Shown here: piece after piece, positions 44,408 to 54,930 of the stretch | Position numbering within the stretch: the stretch's first letter is position 1 | Layout of the letters: each line of letters opens with the position of its first letter | Origin: Stomoxys calcitrans | Taxonomy: Eukaryota; Arthropoda; Insecta; Diptera; Muscidae | Reading direction: 5' to 3' | DNA length: 64,000 nucleotides | NCBI RefSeq assembly: GCF_963082655.1 | Contig: NC_081553.1 | Location: forward strand, 43,405,760-43,469,759 | The notes under the pieces: generated by a model | Database searches by the model: none | What the model was told of the DNA's origin: nothing | The model's input: the letters and a program-made list of their open reading frames with translations, nothing else | Translations under genes and position numbers: made by a program

Positions 44408-45741
44408 AATACCCACCACCCTAAGATGGGGGCATACTAATCTAGTCATTCCATTTGTAACACCTCGAACTATTTATCTAGGATCCAATAGAGAATATAT
44501 ATTCTTGATGGTCTCGAGTTCTAGGGACTCAAGAAGTCAAATCGGGAGATTGGTTCAGATTTGAATATAGCTTCCATATAAACCTATCTCCCGGTTTGAC
44601 TTCTTGAGCCCTTGGAAGTCGCAATTTTCATCCGATTTGGCTGAAATTTTGCACATAGAGTTCTGTTATGACTTTCAACAACTGTGCCATATACGGTCCA
44701 AATCGGTCTATAACCTGATGTAGGTCCCATATAAACCGATCTCCCAATTTGACTTCTAGAGCCCCTGGAAGCTGCAATTTTTGGCAGATTTGGCAGAAAT
44801 TCTGCACATAGTGTTCTGATATGACTTCCAAACTTTGTGTCAAGTACGGTTCAAATCGGTAAAGAACCTGGTATATATTGGGTTGCCCAAAAAGTAATTG
44901 CGGATTTTTCATAAAGTCGGCGTTGACAAATTATTGTGACTCTGTAATTGCATTCTTTCTTCTGTCAGTTATCAGCTGTTACTTTTAGCTTGCTTTAGAA
45001 AAAAAGTGTAAAAAAAGTATATTTGATTAAAGTTCATTCTAAGTTTTATTAAAAATGCATTTACTTTCTTTTAAAAAATCCGCAATTACTTTTTGGGCAA
45101 CCAATATATCCTGGTCTCGCGATTTGACTTCTTGAGAACACAAAAGCTGCAATTTTGTTCCAATTTTACTGGAATTTTGCAATTAGTGTTCTGTTGTGAC
45201 TTTCAACAACTGTGTCATGCACGGTCTAAATCAGTCTATAACCTGATGTAGGTCCCATGTAAACCGATCTCCCGATTTGACTTCTTGAGCCCCTGGAAGC
45301 CGCAATTTTTGTCCGATTTGACAGAATTTCTGCATATAGTGTGTTGTTATGACTTCCAACAACTGTGTCAAGTACGTTTCAAATAGGTCAAGAACCTGGT
45401 ATAGCTCTCATATATCCCGTTCTCGCGATTTGACTTATTAAGCCCATGGAAGCTGCAATTTTTGTTAAATTTTACTGGAATTTTGCAATTAGTGTTCTTT
45501 TATGACTTCCAACAACTGCGTTAAGTACGGTCCAAATCAGTCAAGAACCTGATATAGCTCCCATATAAACCGGTCTCTCTATCATCCTTGTTCAGTTCTT
45601 AGAGCTAGTTAGACAGAAGTTTGGTATGTAGAATAAAATTATGCCCTGCAACGAAAAATGTATTTTGTATAAATTTTTAGCAGAATCCAGGGTGGTGGGT
45701 TCCCAAGATTCGGCCGGGCCGAACTTAGCACGCTTTTACTT
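44408..45741 (-). mobile_element. DINE/Helentron-like element with nested MITE
   Basis: H end AATACCCACCACCCTAAG plus ATGGGGGCATA. The core is shortened, jumping from TATATATTCTTGATGG into the array. Six internal units ('gaagccgcaatttttgtccg'). P end GGTGGTGGGTTCCCAAGA, palindrome TTCGGCCGGGCCGAA (45709-45723), then CTTAGCACGCTTTTACTTG. Confidence 0.87.
44878..45104 (+). mobile_element. Mariner-type MITE, 227 bp
   Basis: TA at 44876-44877 and 45105-45106. About 10 bp are missing near GACAAATTATTGTGACTC, where a TTTTCACAGC segment normally lies. Inserted in the DINE array. Confidence 0.88.
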
Positions 45742-46335
45742 GTTTTTTTTTTTTGCTCTATGCAATGAAAAGTAAAGCCAGAAGATACAACAACATCAAC
45801 GGTAGTGCGACACGTTTCGACTTCTTGGTTAAGGAAGATCATCCTTGGACATTTTTAGGTATGAAGGCTTCAAGGGTCGAACATTAGTAGATTGTACTAA
45901 TATTCAATTCATTGCGAAAACGCCTCTAAGATATAAATAAATATTTCGTTTTGAGTTTTCCATAATCCGAATAGGCCTTATAGATTTTTTATAAACCGAT
46001 CTTAATTCATGACTTCTTGGGCCTCTAGAGGACGCAATTCTGAACTGATTTGTCTGAAATTTTGTACTTGGCGTTTATGTTATGACTTCCAAAAACTGTG
46101 CCTGGTATGGTCCAAATTGGTATACAACCTGATATAAATCTCATAAAAAACCATCTCCCGATTTGACTTTTTGACTGTCCAATTTTGCACAATTCCTTAT
46201 GTAATGACTTCCAATGACTTTTATGTCAAGTATGATTCAAATCGGTGCATTACCTGAAACAGCTCTCATATAATCTATATTTGACGACTTGAGTTCCTAA
46301 CGGAGGCAATGCTTACCCAAATATATAACAACTTT
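45742..46335 (-). repeat. Spacer followed by decayed DINE internal units
   Basis: 45742-45955 holds nothing recognisable. 45985-46330 has about two decayed units (TGGGCCTCTAGAGGACGCAA, TATGACTTCCAAAAACTGTG) without ends. Confidence 0.55.
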
Positions 46336-46920
46336 GTATACCCATCACCTTGTGTACCACCTTTCGATATAGTCCGGCAAAAAACGACTAATTTATGCTC
46401 CCATAGCAGCTATATCGAAACATGGTCCGATTTCAACCAAATTAGGCACGGACATTGAGTGGTCTAATAAGTACAAGTTCAATTCTGTATTTAGACATAG
46501 ATGTCGAAAAGCCTATCATAACTCAATGTGTCAAATTTCAACGAAATCGTACAATAAATGCGTTATTTATGGGCCAAAAACCTTATATCAAGAGATCGGT
46601 CTATATGACAGCTACATCCAAATCTGAACCGATCTGGGCCAAATTGAAAAATGATGTCGAAAGGCCTAACACAACACACTGTCCCGAATTTCGGCAAAAT
46701 CGAACAATAAATGCGTCTTTTATGGGCCCAGAATTTTAAATCAAGAGATCGGTCTATATGGTCTCGATCGGTCTCTATATCAAGAGATCGGTCAATATCC
46801 AATTCTGGACCGATATGGTCCAAATTGAAGAATGATGTCGAAGGACCTAACACAACTCACTATTCAAAATTTTGGCAAGATCGGACAAAAAATGCGCCTT
46901 TTATGGGCCCAAGATTTTTT
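46336..46920 (+). mobile_element. DINE-like element, both termini missing
   Basis: It starts at a subterminal-like TATACCCATCACCTTG. P-proximal text follows (CATAGCAGCTATATCGAAAC, GTCCGATTTCAACCAAATTA). Three internal units (46590-46915) include a local ATCGGTCTATAT / ATCAAGAGATCGGTC duplication at 46745-46795. It breaks at GGGCCCAAGATTTTTTT. Confidence 0.75.
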
Positions 46921-46979
46921 TATCCCCCATTTTAAAATCTTTTTTCAAAGTCCACTCAAGAACGGTTCAGAATTATATT

Positions 46980-47075
46980 AGGGATACATTTAGTTTTAAC
47001 GACCAATATCCACTTATGGACTAGGAGTAGGGTATAAAATAATCGGCACCGCCCGACTTTTGCCTTTTCATACTT
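46980..47075 (-). repeat. Possible DINE-like P-end stub
   Basis: TAGGGTATAAAATAATCGGC then ACCGCCCGACTTTTGCCTTT resembles a decayed P end. Nothing of the array accompanies it. 47076-47395 is AT-rich spacer. Confidence 0.4.
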
Positions 47076-47395
47076 TTTCTGTATTCTTACCATAGAAATC
47101 CTTGCCAAAATCTATTCAACTCACCTGAAAAAGAAACAAAAAATACAAATTAGTTGATATATATTTTTGGAATGTATATGCAAATTAAATATATGTTAAC
47201 AAAAAATAAAAAAATAATGTAAAGGGGTGTCAACAGGACATCGTCTAGAATGAACTCATCTCTAAACTATTTCCTTATTTAATATTTATTCAACTACCCG
47301 CATTATAGTCAAGTGGATGGATGAAGGGCATTTTATATCTATTTATCCCAATCCAAAACTTCCCAAACGGAAATATCGACCGATCATAATAATAA

Positions 47396-48571
47396 ACAAG
47401 TAAAAGTGTACTAAGTTCGGCCGGGCCGATTCTTATATACCCTCCACCATAGATCGCATTTGTCGAGTTCTTTTCCCGATATCTCCTTTTAGGCAAACAA
47501 AGGCTAAAAGAAAATAATTGATATAATTTTGGAGCTATATCAAGTTATAGTCCGATTCGGACCATAATTGAACTGAATGTTGGAAACCATAGTAGAAGTC
47601 ATTGTGAAAAATGTCAACCAATTCGAGTAAGAATTGCGCCCTTTAGGGGCTTAAGAAGTTAAATAGAGGGATCGGTTTATATAAGAGCTGTATCAGGCTA
47701 TAGACCGATTCATGCCATTTTCAACACGTATGTTAAAGGTTATAAGAGACGCCGTTGTACAAAATTTCAGCCAAATCGGATAATAATTACGCCCTCTGGA
47801 GGCTCAAGAAGTCAAGATCCCAGATCAGTTTATATGGCAGCTATATCAGGTTATGGATAGATTTGAACCATATTTTATACAGTTGTTAGAATACATAACA
47901 AAACATCTCAAGCAAAATTTCAGCCAAATCGGATAAGAATTGCGCCCTCTAGTGGCTCAAGAAGTCAAGCTTCAAGATCGGTTTATATGGCAGCTATATC
48001 AGGTTATAGACCGATTTAAAGCATACTTAGCACAGTTGTTAGAAGTCATAACAAAACACCTCAAGCAAAATTTCAGCCAAATCGGATAGGAATTGCGCCC
48101 TCTAGTGGCTAAAGAAGTCAAGCTTCAAGATCGGTTTATTTGACAGCTATATCAGGTTATTGACCGATTTCAACCGTACTCAGCACAGTTGTTGGAAGTC
48201 ATAATAAACTACTTCGTGCAAAATTTCATTCCAATCGGATAAGAATTGCGCCCTCTAGAGGCTCAAGTAGTCAAGACCCATGATCGGTTTATATGGCAGC
48301 TATATCAAAACATGGACCGATTTGGCCCATTTACAATCCCAACCGACCTACACTAACAAGAAGTATTTGTGCAAAATTTCAAGCGGCTAGCTTTAGTCCT
48401 TCCAAAGTTAGCGTTCTTTCGACAGACAGACGGACGGACATGGCTAGATCGGCTTAAAATGTCATGTCGATCAAGAATATCTATACTGTATGGGGTCTTT
48501 TACGACTATTTCGAGGAGTTACAAACAGAATGGGAAAATTTGTATACCCCCATCCTATGGTGGAGGGTATA
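47396..48571 (+). mobile_element. DINE/Helentron-like element, complete (1.18 kb)
   Basis: P end AACAAGTAAAAGTGTAC, AAGTTCGGCCGGGCCGATTC and TATACCCTCCACCATAG. Internal units at 47680-48310 are well preserved ('ggctcaagaagtcaag'). The core in reverse is GACAGACAGACGGACGGACA. H end CCCCATCCTATGGTGGAGGG. Both subterminal blocks are of the CTCCACC/GGTGGAG class. Confidence 0.9.
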
Positions 48572-48572
48572 A

Positions 48573-48700
48573 TACCATGTTCAGCGATGAGCGCAATATG
48601 AGATTGAAATTGATCCACATTTGGGGCCAAGTATCAGGAGGCTATCCCATTCCCACAAAACACCCCAAGAGGACAAGTATGCCGACATTATGAGATTGAA
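48573..48700 (+). repeat. G-family fragment
   Basis: CACATTTGGGGCCAAGTATC, CCCACAAAACACCCCAAGAG and GACAAGTATGCCGACATTAT follow the G-family block order in plus orientation. Confidence 0.6.
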
Positions 48701-48701
48701 A

Positions 48702-50280
48702 AAAGTAAAAGTGTGTTAAGTTCGGCCGGGCCGAGATGGTCCCTTAGAGTCTTGGCCCAGAAAAAAAAAACTAGCATCGTGATCTTCTCTCAAATACCAT
48801 TATTTTTAAACCCCATATGACCATTGGTGTAAGGGGAGTTTATGGGATGAGGTGTCCCAAACTTTTGGCTCCAAAACTTTTACTCTTTGGGGGTTTTTTT
48901 GTATTCTACTTCCAAATACCTTTATTTGAGCCCTATATTGCGGTGGTCAGTAAAAAATTGCTGTTTGTGGGGTATTTTGGGAAAGGGGTAGACCCCCAGA
49001 AAATTGGTCCCGAAAGTGGGTATCAATTCTTGCTCTACCCCCAAAACCTTTCATTTAAGCCCATGGTCGGTAAATATGCCCGATTTAGGGGTGTTTTGGG
49101 GATTGGAAAATCCCCAAGTCCGGAAAATATATCAGCAACGTGCTCTATTCTCATATATCTATACATCATTTATTTGAACCCCATATTGCCATTGGCCTCA
49201 AAATGGGATATCAAATTCATTTTCTAATCTCATTTAAACTCCTTTTTGGAAAAGTCAGCAAATATGTCCCGTTTGGGGTACTGGTCCTAAAAACCATTAA
49301 TATTTAGTTCAACTCTTTTTAAGACCCAAATTGTCTTGGTGAGCAAATACGTCCTATTGGGGGGTTTTATGGTGGTGGGACGTCCCCTAGACAGTTGAAC
49401 CCGATACGTGGTCTACTCCTGATTACCTTTAATTTGAGCCACATATTGGCCGGCTTGGGGGTGTTTTGAGGTATGGGTGGCCATTAAGTTGGCCTTGAAA
49501 ATATATATCGGATTCGTGTTCCACTCTAAAAACCCTTTTATTTGAGCTTCATATTGCATTAGTCAGCAAATACTTACTATTTGGGTGATGTTGTGGGGGT
49601 GAGGTGGCCCCATCGACACTTTTCCCGAATATTGATATCAGATTCGTGCTTTACTCCCAAAGACCTTTCATTTAAGCCGCATATTGCTATGGTCGTAAAT
49701 TTTTACCCTTTGGGGGATGTTTTCGGAGAGAGGCGGCCCCCCAATGGTCCCATATTTGGATATCAGATTCGTATTCTACACTCAAATATATTTTATTTAA
49801 GCCCCATATTCCTTTGGTCAGTAAATAAGTTATGTTTGGGGGCCGTTTTGGGAAAGGGGTGGACCCCCAGAAACGTGGACCCACATTTGGATATTAGATT
49901 CGTATTTTACTCGTAAATACCTTTCATTTGAGTCCCATATTAACATGGTCGGTAAATATGTCCTATTTAGGGGTGTTTTGGGGCTTGGGGGGGTCCCCCC
50001 AACACTTGGTCCGACAATTGGATATCAGATACGTTTTCTTTTCCTTAATACCTTTCACTTGAGTCCCATATTGACGTGATTGGTCTTAATATATGTTTGG
50101 TAGGTTTTAGGGTGGGGCGGCCCCCCTAGGTACCAAATTTTTGGGGTACTATATGGGAGCACACAAAATTTCGTTTAAATTGATTTTTATCTATAAGATG
50201 GGGTCTTAGGCGAATATTTTGGGGAGTTAAAAACAGAATGACGAAATTAGTATACCCTCATCCTATGGTGGAGGATATAA
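48702..50280 (+). mobile_element. DINE-like shell filled with G-family repeat
   Basis: P end at 48702-48733: AAAAGTAAAAGTGTGTTAAG then TTCGGCCGGGCCGAG. H end at 50190-50280: ATAAGATGGGGTCTTAGGCG, GACGAAATTAGTATACCCTC, hairpin ATCCTATGGTGGAGGATATA. The 152-bp array and the microsatellite core are absent; the space is occupied by about 1.4 kb of G-family DNA. Confidence 0.7.
48740..50150 (-). repeat. G-family repeat array (inverted)
   Basis: About nine blocks of the complement of the G unit at roughly 150-170 bp spacing (TTTGGGGGTGTTTTGGGG-like, TACCTTTCATTTGAGTCCCA, GATATCAGATTCGTNTTCTA). Frames such as 48817-49227 are by-products of the repeat. The CTAG-T terminus is not seen. Confidence 0.65.
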
Positions 50281-51552
50281 TAAAAGGTACATAGTTGTAG
50301 GTAAGAAATTGGGCATTAAAATAGGATCCAAAGAACTAGGGGCCGCACCATTTCACCAAATCAGACAAGTAGATCGATCGCGATAGTGTGGAACTCAAGA
50401 GTACTACTGAACTTGAATTCAATTGTCTAAAAGACCGAACCGCCCACAAAAAAAGTGCATGCATGCATTTAAAACGATGTCCTGGCTCGTGAAGGTGGCA
50501 TAATTATTACCATGCTCGTTTCCGCCATAAATTTAAGCTTCCCTGTGGGATTTCCCCCAGACAACGCATAAACTATTCTTAATCAATGACTGTTGCATTG
50601 AAATATCTATACCTTATCCATCCCTAAGCAACGTTGAAAAATATTTTTGATGTACATTCTTGTATTTAAACTTAATCGGAAGGCAGATTCAGCTTTTTAT
50701 GACAATGGCCATACACAAAAAGAAAAAACCCCCAGACAATTGTAGGAGGTGTATTTTCCCTTTCTTAGAAATATTTAAAATAAATTAAATACCTCTTTTA
50801 TGTTTATGGCGATTTGCTGAAGTGTTAACCACTACTGACCCTTTAGATAATCTCTAGTCAACTAACCAAAAATGAGCCATTAAATGTCACTTAAGCCCAT
50901 GAAATGTTTAGACGTTTTATGGTCATCATTGTTTAGAGGTATTCCATGGTATCTCCAGCTATCAGATCATAAAAAAAGTGAATTATCTACCATTTCGTAG
51001 AATTTTCAAATGAAATACTTAATTCTCAACAAAAAGCGAAAAACAAAAAAAAAAAAAAAAAAACATTTATAAGCACTTTTCCAAACTCATTTACTCACTC
51101 ACTCAGTTAGTCAGTCGTTATGCGCCCAATATGGACACTTTCCATTTACAGTCAATGAGAGTTGTAATAAAAACAAAAAACCCAATACCTAAATGCAATT
51201 GCGGTGGCTGTTCATTCATTCCTAGATTTAACCTTTTGTGCAGTCAGTCGCAAAGTGACTTTTAATGATAGTCATGCCTACTCCTTCTCCTTCTCATTTT
51301 CGTGCCGATTTAGTATTGGAGGTATTTTTTTTTTTTTTTTTGGATTTTTTATTGCCAAAGCAGCAGAGTGGAAATGCACCGAAATAAATTCCACAATGCC
51401 ACATATTCATGCATAAAAAAGGCAGAAGAGGAGTTTAAAGCCTTTGAATACTACTAGGGAAGAGGGTATAATAACATTGGTTACTTATATGTAACAGTAA
51501 AAGGGGAATAGAACACTGAAGACAATATTTTCATTCAATACAAAATTTCGAA
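50281..51552. other. Single-copy-looking region
   Basis: AT-rich with a 24-base A run at about 51041-51064 and a T run near 51327. No exon recognised; the frame at 51204-51416 lacks any domain. Confidence 0.45.
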
Positions 51553-51772
51553 TTTTCACAAAATTTCCACTAAGGAACAGGGGCCAACTTCTCACATATC
51601 AATGAGTGAAGTCCGATTCAAGTTTTAAGCTCAATGATAAGGGGCCTCCTTTGCATGGACGAGTCCGAACGGCGTGCCTCAGTTTGACACCTCTTTGGAG
51701 AGCAGTTTTGCATGGCATAGTACCCAACAAATGTTGCCAGCATTAAGAGGGCCATTTTCTGATGGTCTCGCC
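51553..51772 (-). mobile_element. tRNA-derived SINE, head missing
   Basis: Minus strand: CGAGACCATCAGAAAATGGC (the GCGGTGGTTTTCCCCTCC part deleted), CTTAATGCTGGCAACATTTG, CAAAGAGGTGTCAAACTGAG, ending GTTCCTTAGTGGAAATTTTG. A CTGATGGTCTCG duplication (about 51758, 51774) sits at its head. Confidence 0.75.
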
Positions 51773-52025
51773 TCTGATGGTCTCGTAACGGTCGATAGGA
51801 CGGCGAAAATACTATGGTGGGATACCGATCTTGAGGAGGAGGTCAGTATAGCTTTTGGTATCATAACGGGGCACATAGGACTACGAGCTCACTTATATAA
51901 AATCGGTGTGGCAAGTGGTAACATTCGTGGCTAGCGGATACTGGAACTTAGGTGGGGACACAATACCAGACATGAGCCCACTTAGAGACATGGCAAAGAA
52001 AACAATTAAGGATTTGGTAGTAGAT
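51773..52025 (+). pseudogene. LINE pol C-terminal relic
   Basis: SIAFGIITGHIGLRAHLYKIGVASGNI (cited in part; positions about 51845-51928) is the conserved region before the C-terminal Cys/His cluster of non-LTR pols. The cluster itself is deleted. Another frame then gives GGDTIPDMSPLRDMAKKTIK to about 52010. Three frames are used and a stop follows, so it is a relic. Confidence 0.6.
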
Positions 52026-52135
52026 TTTCTTTTTCTAGGTTACTTTTTATACCCACCACTATAGGATGGGGGTATACTAATCTAGTCATTCAGTATGTAT
52101 CAACCCGAAATGTTCATCTAAGACCCCATAAACTA

Positions 52136-52372
52136 TGTAGGTTGCCCAAAAAGTAATTGCGGATTTTTGAAAAGAATGTAAATGCATTTTTTATAAAACT
52201 TAGAATGAACTTTAATCAAATATACTTTTTTTACACTTTTTTTCTAAAGCAAGCTAAAAGTAGCAGCTGATAACTGACAGAAGAAAGAATGCAATTACAG
52301 AGTCACAAGCTGTGAAAAAATTTGTCAACGCCGACTATATGAAAAATCCGCAATTACTTTTTGGGCAACCCA
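52136..52372 (-). mobile_element. Mariner-type MITE, ~237 bp
   Basis: It splits the DINE core between ACCCCATAAACTA and TATATATTCTTTATCG. Left end TGTAGGTTGCCCAAAAAGTA, right end TTTTTGGGCAACCCA. The left terminus is slightly altered. Confidence 0.86.
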
Positions 52373-52840
52373 TATATATTCTTTATCGTCTCGATGTTCT
52401 GAATCGATCTGGCTATGACCGTCCGTCCGTTCGACTGTCGAAATCACGAAAACTGTGGAACGTAAAAAGTTAGCGGCTTGAAATTCTGCACAGATACTTA
52501 ATATTGATGTAGGTCATTGGGGATTGCAAATGGGCCATATCGGTTCCCATATAAACTGATCTCCCGATTTGACATCTTGAGCCCCTGGAAGCCGCAATTG
52601 TTGTCCTATTTGGCTAAAATTTTGCACCAAAGGTTCCGTTATGACTTCCATCTACTTTGCTAAGTCCAAATCGATCTTTAACCTGATATAGCTCCCATAT
52701 AAACCGATCTCCCGATTTGACTTTTTGAGCCCTTACAAGCCGGAATTTTTGTCCGATTTGGCTGAAATTTTGCTTGCGGTGTTCTGTTATGACTTCCAAC
52801 AACTGTGCCAAGTACGGTTCAAATCGGTCTATAACCTAAT

Positions 52841-53062
52841 GCAATGGAAATTTGCCCATGAGCATTCCATTAAGGAACAGGGGCAAACTTCCCACATATC
52901 AATGAGTGCTGTCTGATTCAAGTTTTTTTAAGCTCATCAAAAGGGGCCTCCTTTTTATGGCCGAGTCTGAACGGCGTACCGCAGTGCGACTTGTCTTTGT
53001 GGAGAAGTTTTTACATGGCTGCCATACCAAATGGTACAGTACCTCCCAAATGTCGCCAGCAT
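52841..53062 (-). mobile_element. tRNA-derived SINE, 5'-truncated, 11-bp target duplication
   Basis: TATAACCTAAT is repeated exactly at 52830-52840 and 53063-53073. On the minus strand it starts at ATGCTGGCGACATTTGGG, so the pol III boxes are missing, and ends GGGCAAATTTCCATTGC. It carries a CAAATGGTATGGCAGC insertion in the body. Confidence 0.85.
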
Positions 53063-53083
53063 TATAACCTAATATAGCTCCCA

Positions 53084-53320
53084 TTGGGTTGCCCAAAAAG
53101 TAATTGCGGATTTTTCATATAGTCGGCGATGACAAATTTTTTCACAGTTTGTGACTCTGTAATTGCATTCTTTCTTCTGTCAGTTATCAGCTGTTACTTT
53201 TAGCTTGCTTTAGAACAAAAGTGTAAAAAAAGTATATTTGATTAAAGTTCATTCTAAGTTTTAATAAAAATGGATTTACTTTCTTTTAAAAAATCCGCAA
53301 TTACTTTTTGGGCAACCTAA
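53084..53320 (+). mobile_element. Mariner-type MITE, 237 bp
   Basis: Left end TTGGGTTGCCCAAAAAGTAA, right end GGGCAACCTAA followed by TA. It sits 10 bp after the SINE's right target repeat. Confidence 0.87.
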
Positions 53321-53573
53321 TATATCGATCTCCCTAATTGACTTCTTACAAGCTGCAATTATTGTCCGATTTGTCTGAAATTTTGCATGCGGTCTACTGT
53401 TATGACTTCCAACAACTGTGCCAAATACGGTTCAACTAAGTAGATTAACTGATATAGCTCTCATGTTAACCGGTCTCTCAATCATCTGTGTTCGGGTCCT
53501 AGAAGTTTAGAAGAATCCATGAATCCATGCTGGTGGTTTCCCAAAATTCGGCCCTGTCGAACTTAGCACAAGA

Positions 53574-54930
53574 ATGTAAAAGACGATTACTGGCTTAAGT
53601 GTACATCCACAGTGGCATGGGGCGGATTAATATCGGCATCCTCTTTTCAACCTAAACTGGCCTAATATACTTCACGATTGAATGTTCGTTGCCTAAAAAA
53701 ATTTCTAAAAAACTTTTTCTTAAGGCAAAATTTTGGGCAACTTTTTTCAAGACAGAAATTGGAGGAAAATACAGTTTAGACAAGACTATAACAAAATTTT
53801 TCTTCAAAAATAACATTCCAAAAGAATTTTCTCTAAAGACAAAATTTCTAGAAACTTTCCTCATTATTCCGAATTGAATTAAAATATCCACAATTTTCGG
53901 TAAAATTTTCGCTTAAAACAAAATTTTAAAAAAATTTTTGGGTAAAAGACAATATGGTGTAGCCTATCACAAGTTCACCTACTACCCTCTTGCCCTCTTT
54001 AAAAGGGCAAATCTCATTCATATATTTCCTTCTATAAAAAAGGCGAAAAAAAAAATAGTGTCCACTTCAGGCTCTTATATGAGAATTTTTTCACTAACAC
54101 AAAATACCAACAATTTGTGTCTTTTTTAAAGCTATGCTAGCTGGAAGTAAAGTCCAGCTAGCATATCATCGCATAGTGGTCAATGATTATAGGCCAACCA
54201 TCATCATCATCATCATCAGCATCGTCATCGTCATCCTCATATGTTGCAGCAGCTGGAGCAGGAGCATCAGTGTCTTTCTGGGGTTTTTTTGTAATGAAAA
54301 ATAATAAGCCAGGCTGAGCTCTGCTTTGTGATATTGTATTGAACCTATCTGCGTGAGGGGTTTTTGCTTCTTTGTTGCTCCTTTAGGTTCTGAGTGTCAG
54401 GCCCTATTCAAGGAGTTCAATTCCATTCGGTGACTTTTTCTTCTACAACTGCTTAATCATAATGGTTATGTGCATGGGCAAGGGTATTTAAGGATAGTTT
54501 TAGAGTTTTTGCTTGATTTTTTTGTTTTTTTACTTTTTAGGGAGATTCTTTTTTCGCATGGCCTATTCTGGTATTTATTTTGCTTTATAACCATTGGGTA
54601 GACACTTAATAAAAGCCTGATAAATACCACCTATTAAAAATCGCTTTTTATTCCCATATATATATACAAAAATATTTAAAGCACAAACTAAAATGCAAAA
54701 TAAATAAGCAAAGGGTGAATTGGCATTTAATGCGTTACTATCTTTTGCAGCTTAAATTGTTTGTGGGTTTTTTTTTTGGATTTTTTTGGATTTTTTTTTT
54801 TGTCGCTGGGTTAAGGGTTAATCAATTGCTGGCAACGTCGGTTGGCCTTTACTTTGGGCAATCACTTATAAGACAGTTAACGAGCGTTTGGGTAATAATG
54901 GGAAGAAGAATTTAAATGGTGGGCTTTTTG
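53574..54930. other. Single-copy-looking region
   Basis: Contains a CAT trinucleotide run at about 54202-54225 and several T runs at 54768-54800. AAAATTTT-rich segment 53690-53940. No exon recognised. Confidence 0.45.

Larger units (their letters stand above)
52047..53573 (-). mobile_element. DINE/Helentron-like element carrying three nested insertions
   Basis: H end TATACCCACCACTATAGG plus ATGGGGGTATA, then CTAGTCATTCAGTATGTATC. P end CTGGTGGTTTCCCAAAA with the decayed palindrome TTCGGCCCTGTCGAA (53547-53561). It is interrupted by a MITE (52136-52372) in the core, a SINE (52841-53062) and another MITE (53084-53320) in the array. Confidence 0.87.

Noticed and set aside
48817..49227. 136-codon frame as a membrane protein gene
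   Set aside because: It runs across inverted G-family blocks and has no conserved domain; hydrophobicity comes from T-rich repeat text.
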